Below, piece by piece: positions 30,062 through 31,963 of a stretch of DNA of 31,963 nt. The position numbers and the translations under genes were made by a program. Origin of the DNA: an uncultured Oscillospiraceae bacterium (GTDB lineage: Bacteria > Bacillota_A > Clostridia > Oscillospirales > Oscillospiraceae); contig CAJTTS010000033.1 in assembly GCA_910579155.1 (NCBI GenBank), positions 1 through 31,963 of the forward strand, in the 5' to 3' direction. The notes below the pieces were generated by a model, which was given only the letters and a program-made list of their open reading frames with translations, was not told the DNA's origin and searched no databases. Numbering within the stretch: position 1 is the stretch's first letter; every line of letters starts with the position of its first letter.

Positions 30062-31963
30062 ACGCAGTTTTGAAAATTTTCCTGTCCATGTCTTTTTCCG
30101 GTAGCTTGCTTATTCTGGCTCTGCTTTTGGGAAAACGGTTTTTGAAAAACAAAATCAGCCGGCAATGGCAGTATTACATTTGGCTGGTTGTTGTTTTGCG
30201 GCTACTGCTCCCGTTCGGGCCGGAAGTAAGTCTGATGGGAAAGGCATATCAGACTGTCGATCAGGCAATATCCCAGGCCGCTCCTTTACCGCAGCAGCAA
30301 CAGCCACCGCTAAACGTTCCGGGAGGCAATCTTGCTCCCGCTGTTGGGGCGGAGCAGCATAATGAAACGGTGAATAGTCCGGCAGATGATATAACAACTG
30401 CCCACCCACTTCAAGATATTGGAGTGTTGGTAATCAATCATATCTGGCTGATGTGGCTGGTAGCCGCGCTGGGTTTGCTGATACGAAAAATAACAATCTA
30501 TCAGGGCTTTATACGATATATCAAGGCTGGATTAACCCCGGTTTCTGACATTCAGCGGTTAGACGAACTTTCTATTGTTGCGGAACGATTAGGTATCAAA
30601 AAGCCGATTGAATTATGTGTCAATCCGTTGGTTTCTTCCCCGCTGTTGATTGGCTTTTTCCATCCATGTATTGTACTGCCAAATGCAGATATTCCTGAAA
30701 AGGATTTTCGCTATATCGTTCTGCATGAGCTGACGCACTACAAACGGCGGGATATGTTCTATAAATGGCTGGTTCAAATTACCGTCTGCCTGCATTGGTT
30801 TAATCCGCTGGTTCATCTTATGAGCCGGGAAATTACCAAGGCTTGTGAATTTTCCTGTGATGAAGCCGTCCTTGCAAAAATGGGGAGCGGCAACGCACAG
30901 GACTATGGGAAAACCTTACTTGACGCTATGGCGGCAGTCGGGAGATACAAGGAAAATCTCGGAGCCGTTACGTTAAGCGAGAATAAACAGTTATTGAAAG
31001 AGAGGATAAATGCGATTATGAACTTTAAGAAGAAATCAATGGCGATGCGCCTTTTAACGGGTTTACTGACGCTGTGCGTGATGTTCGGGGCGGCTTTCGT
31101 TGGCGTTTACCCTGTTGCTGCGGCAACTGATCGCGCAACTGGTAAGCCCCAGGTGGCTGTGAATAAAACTCCCGCACAAGGGAACACAAGCACAAGCAGC
31201 AAGGACTATGCGGCCCAGGCGGAGCGGTACTATAAGGCTGACAGCTTGCCATTGTTTGAAATCACATTTCCCCGGCTGGATGAAAAATCTCAAAAGAAAT
31301 GGCTTGAAAAGTTTTATGCTGATGGGAACTTTGCTTTCTTCTCTGTTGCTGTACGTTGGCTTGATACAAATTCCACTTTGTTTGCTGACTTCGCTGAAAA
31401 AGCGTATGCTGATGAAGAAATGGCGTTTTTCTCCATCTTGACGGACTGCATGGATGAAGCGAAACTGGAACTTTGGCTGGACAGGGCTTTGGAAGATGGA
31501 AACTGGGCATTTCAATCCATGCTCTTTGATAAGCTAAACCGGGATGAGGAATTTGATGAGCTGAAAGAGAAGCAGGAGAAGGAATGGGCCGAAGCACAGG
31601 CGGCGGAATACCAGGCTGTGGGCGTTACAATGGATGGCAAGGACTATTACTATCAGGGCCAGCTTGTCAACATCTTTTTAGACATCCGGACCAACAAGTC
31701 CGTTTACACGCTGAATATGAACCCGAAAGGGACAGTTAATATCAAAATTGTTCGCGATATAAATAGCAAAATCACAGACGTCGCCTATATGACCGAAGCG
31801 GAAGTGATTGAACTGTTGGGGGATATGGATGATAAAACTGGCGTGGAAATAATCCCCGTTGATTTCAAAACCGTAGCGGCAGGGGAAACCATTTTCCTAG
31901 GGGAATATACATTGTCCGATGGGGACGAAATATTGTACGACATTTCAGCGAAAACGGGAAATA
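30058..31963 (+). CDS. M56-family (BlaR1-like) membrane metalloprotease (partial, C-terminus off the window)
   Basis: Signal-transducing zinc protease partner of the preceding repressor. The visible 635 residues have hydrophobic helices near 5-24, 36-53, 122-142 and about 328-350. The zinc site is HELTH (His223, Glu224, His227), with likely third ligand Glu264 in KACEFSCDEAVL. After the last helix, the extracellular part has a Ser/Thr-rich linker and then three related stretches: WLEKFYADGNFAFFS, FAEKAYADEEMAFFS and WLDRALEDGNWAFQS. These are tandem repeats of about 25 residues. A further strand-rich region follows (YYYQGQLVNIFLDI). No SxxK penicillin-sensor motif was seen. The frame is open to the window edge. 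Confidence 0.9.
   Translation, partial: MNAVLKIFLSMSFSGSLLILALLLGKRFLKNKISRQWQYYIWLVVVLRLLLPFGPEVSLMGKAYQTVDQAISQAAPLPQQQQPPLNVPGGNLAPAVGAEQHNETVNSPADDITTAHPLQDIGVLVINHIWLMWLVAALGLLIRKITIYQGFIRYIKAGLTPVSDIQRLDELSIVAERLGIKKPIELCVNPLVSSPLLIGFFHPCIVLPNADIPEKDFRYIVLHELTHYKRRDMFYKWLVQITVCLHWFNPLVHLMSREITKACEFSCDEAVLAKMGSGNAQDYGKTLLDAMAAVGRYKENLGAVTLSENKQLLKERINAIMNFKKKSMAMRLLTGLLTLCVMFGAAFVGVYPVAAATDRATGKPQVAVNKTPAQGNTSTSSKDYAAQAERYYKADSLPLFEITFPRLDEKSQKKWLEKFYADGNFAFFSVAVRWLDTNSTLFADFAEKAYADEEMAFFSILTDCMDEAKLELWLDRALEDGNWAFQSMLFDKLNRDEEFDELKEKQEKEWAEAQAAEYQAVGVTMDGKDYYYQGQLVNIFLDIRTNKSVYTLNMNPKGTVNIKIVRDINSKITDVAYMTEAEVIELLGDMDDKTGVEIIPVDFKTVAAGETIFLGEYTLSDGDEILYDISAKTGN

Overview
The window looks like chromosomal DNA of a GC-rich, endospore-forming member of the Bacillota (class Clostridia, most likely the Oscillospiraceae/Flavonifractor-Lawsonibacter neighbourhood). 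The reasons are a spoIIE gene, LexA, strong AGGAGG-type ribosome binding sites, consensus TTGACA/TATAAT promoters, a lipoprotein-anchored Opp system and an SLH-domain gene remnant. The taxon is inferred from gene content and style, not from a marker gene.

Positions 1-6420, minus strand: an oligopeptide ABC operon reading oppA, oppB, oppC, oppD, with oppD running off the left edge. It has a perfect consensus promoter and a leader of about 310 nt holding three consecutive hairpins. OppB carries an unusually large extracellular insertion. OppD carries a charged, helical insertion of roughly 240 residues between its Walker A and Q-loop motifs. Positions 6548-9765, minus strand: a BlaI-type repressor and an M56 (BlaR1-like) membrane metalloprotease whose extracellular part is not a penicillin sensor. 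A tRNA-Gly(GCC) gene with its own promoter and terminator follows on the plus strand, and then a decayed stretch with the last residues of an SLH-domain protein.

Positions 10498-16620, minus strand: a carbohydrate import and use cluster with a binding lipoprotein, two permeases, a LacI-family regulator and 4-alpha-glucanotransferase. A paired LacI-type operator lies just downstream of the main promoter. Positions 16704-19890, minus strand: dusB, a YhhN-like membrane protein, a DUF1461/TIGR01906 membrane protein and lexA. Positions 19986-23700: spoIIE on the plus strand, convergent with a membrane-anchored GH3 beta-N-acetylhexosaminidase.

From about 24200 to the right edge the window looks like an accessory region. 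A P-loop ATPase gene of the PRK06851 type is cut off after roughly 95 residues. It is followed by a frameshifted tyrosine recombinase with a paired 16-bp repeat upstream. Next comes a three-gene plus-strand cassette (unknown protein, RlaP-like nucleotidyltransferase, CCA-type tRNA nucleotidyltransferase). A 107-bp segment bounded by inverted repeats, an AT-rich broken gene, and a second BlaI/M56 pair that runs off the right edge complete the region. No CRISPR array, rRNA or complete insertion sequence was seen.
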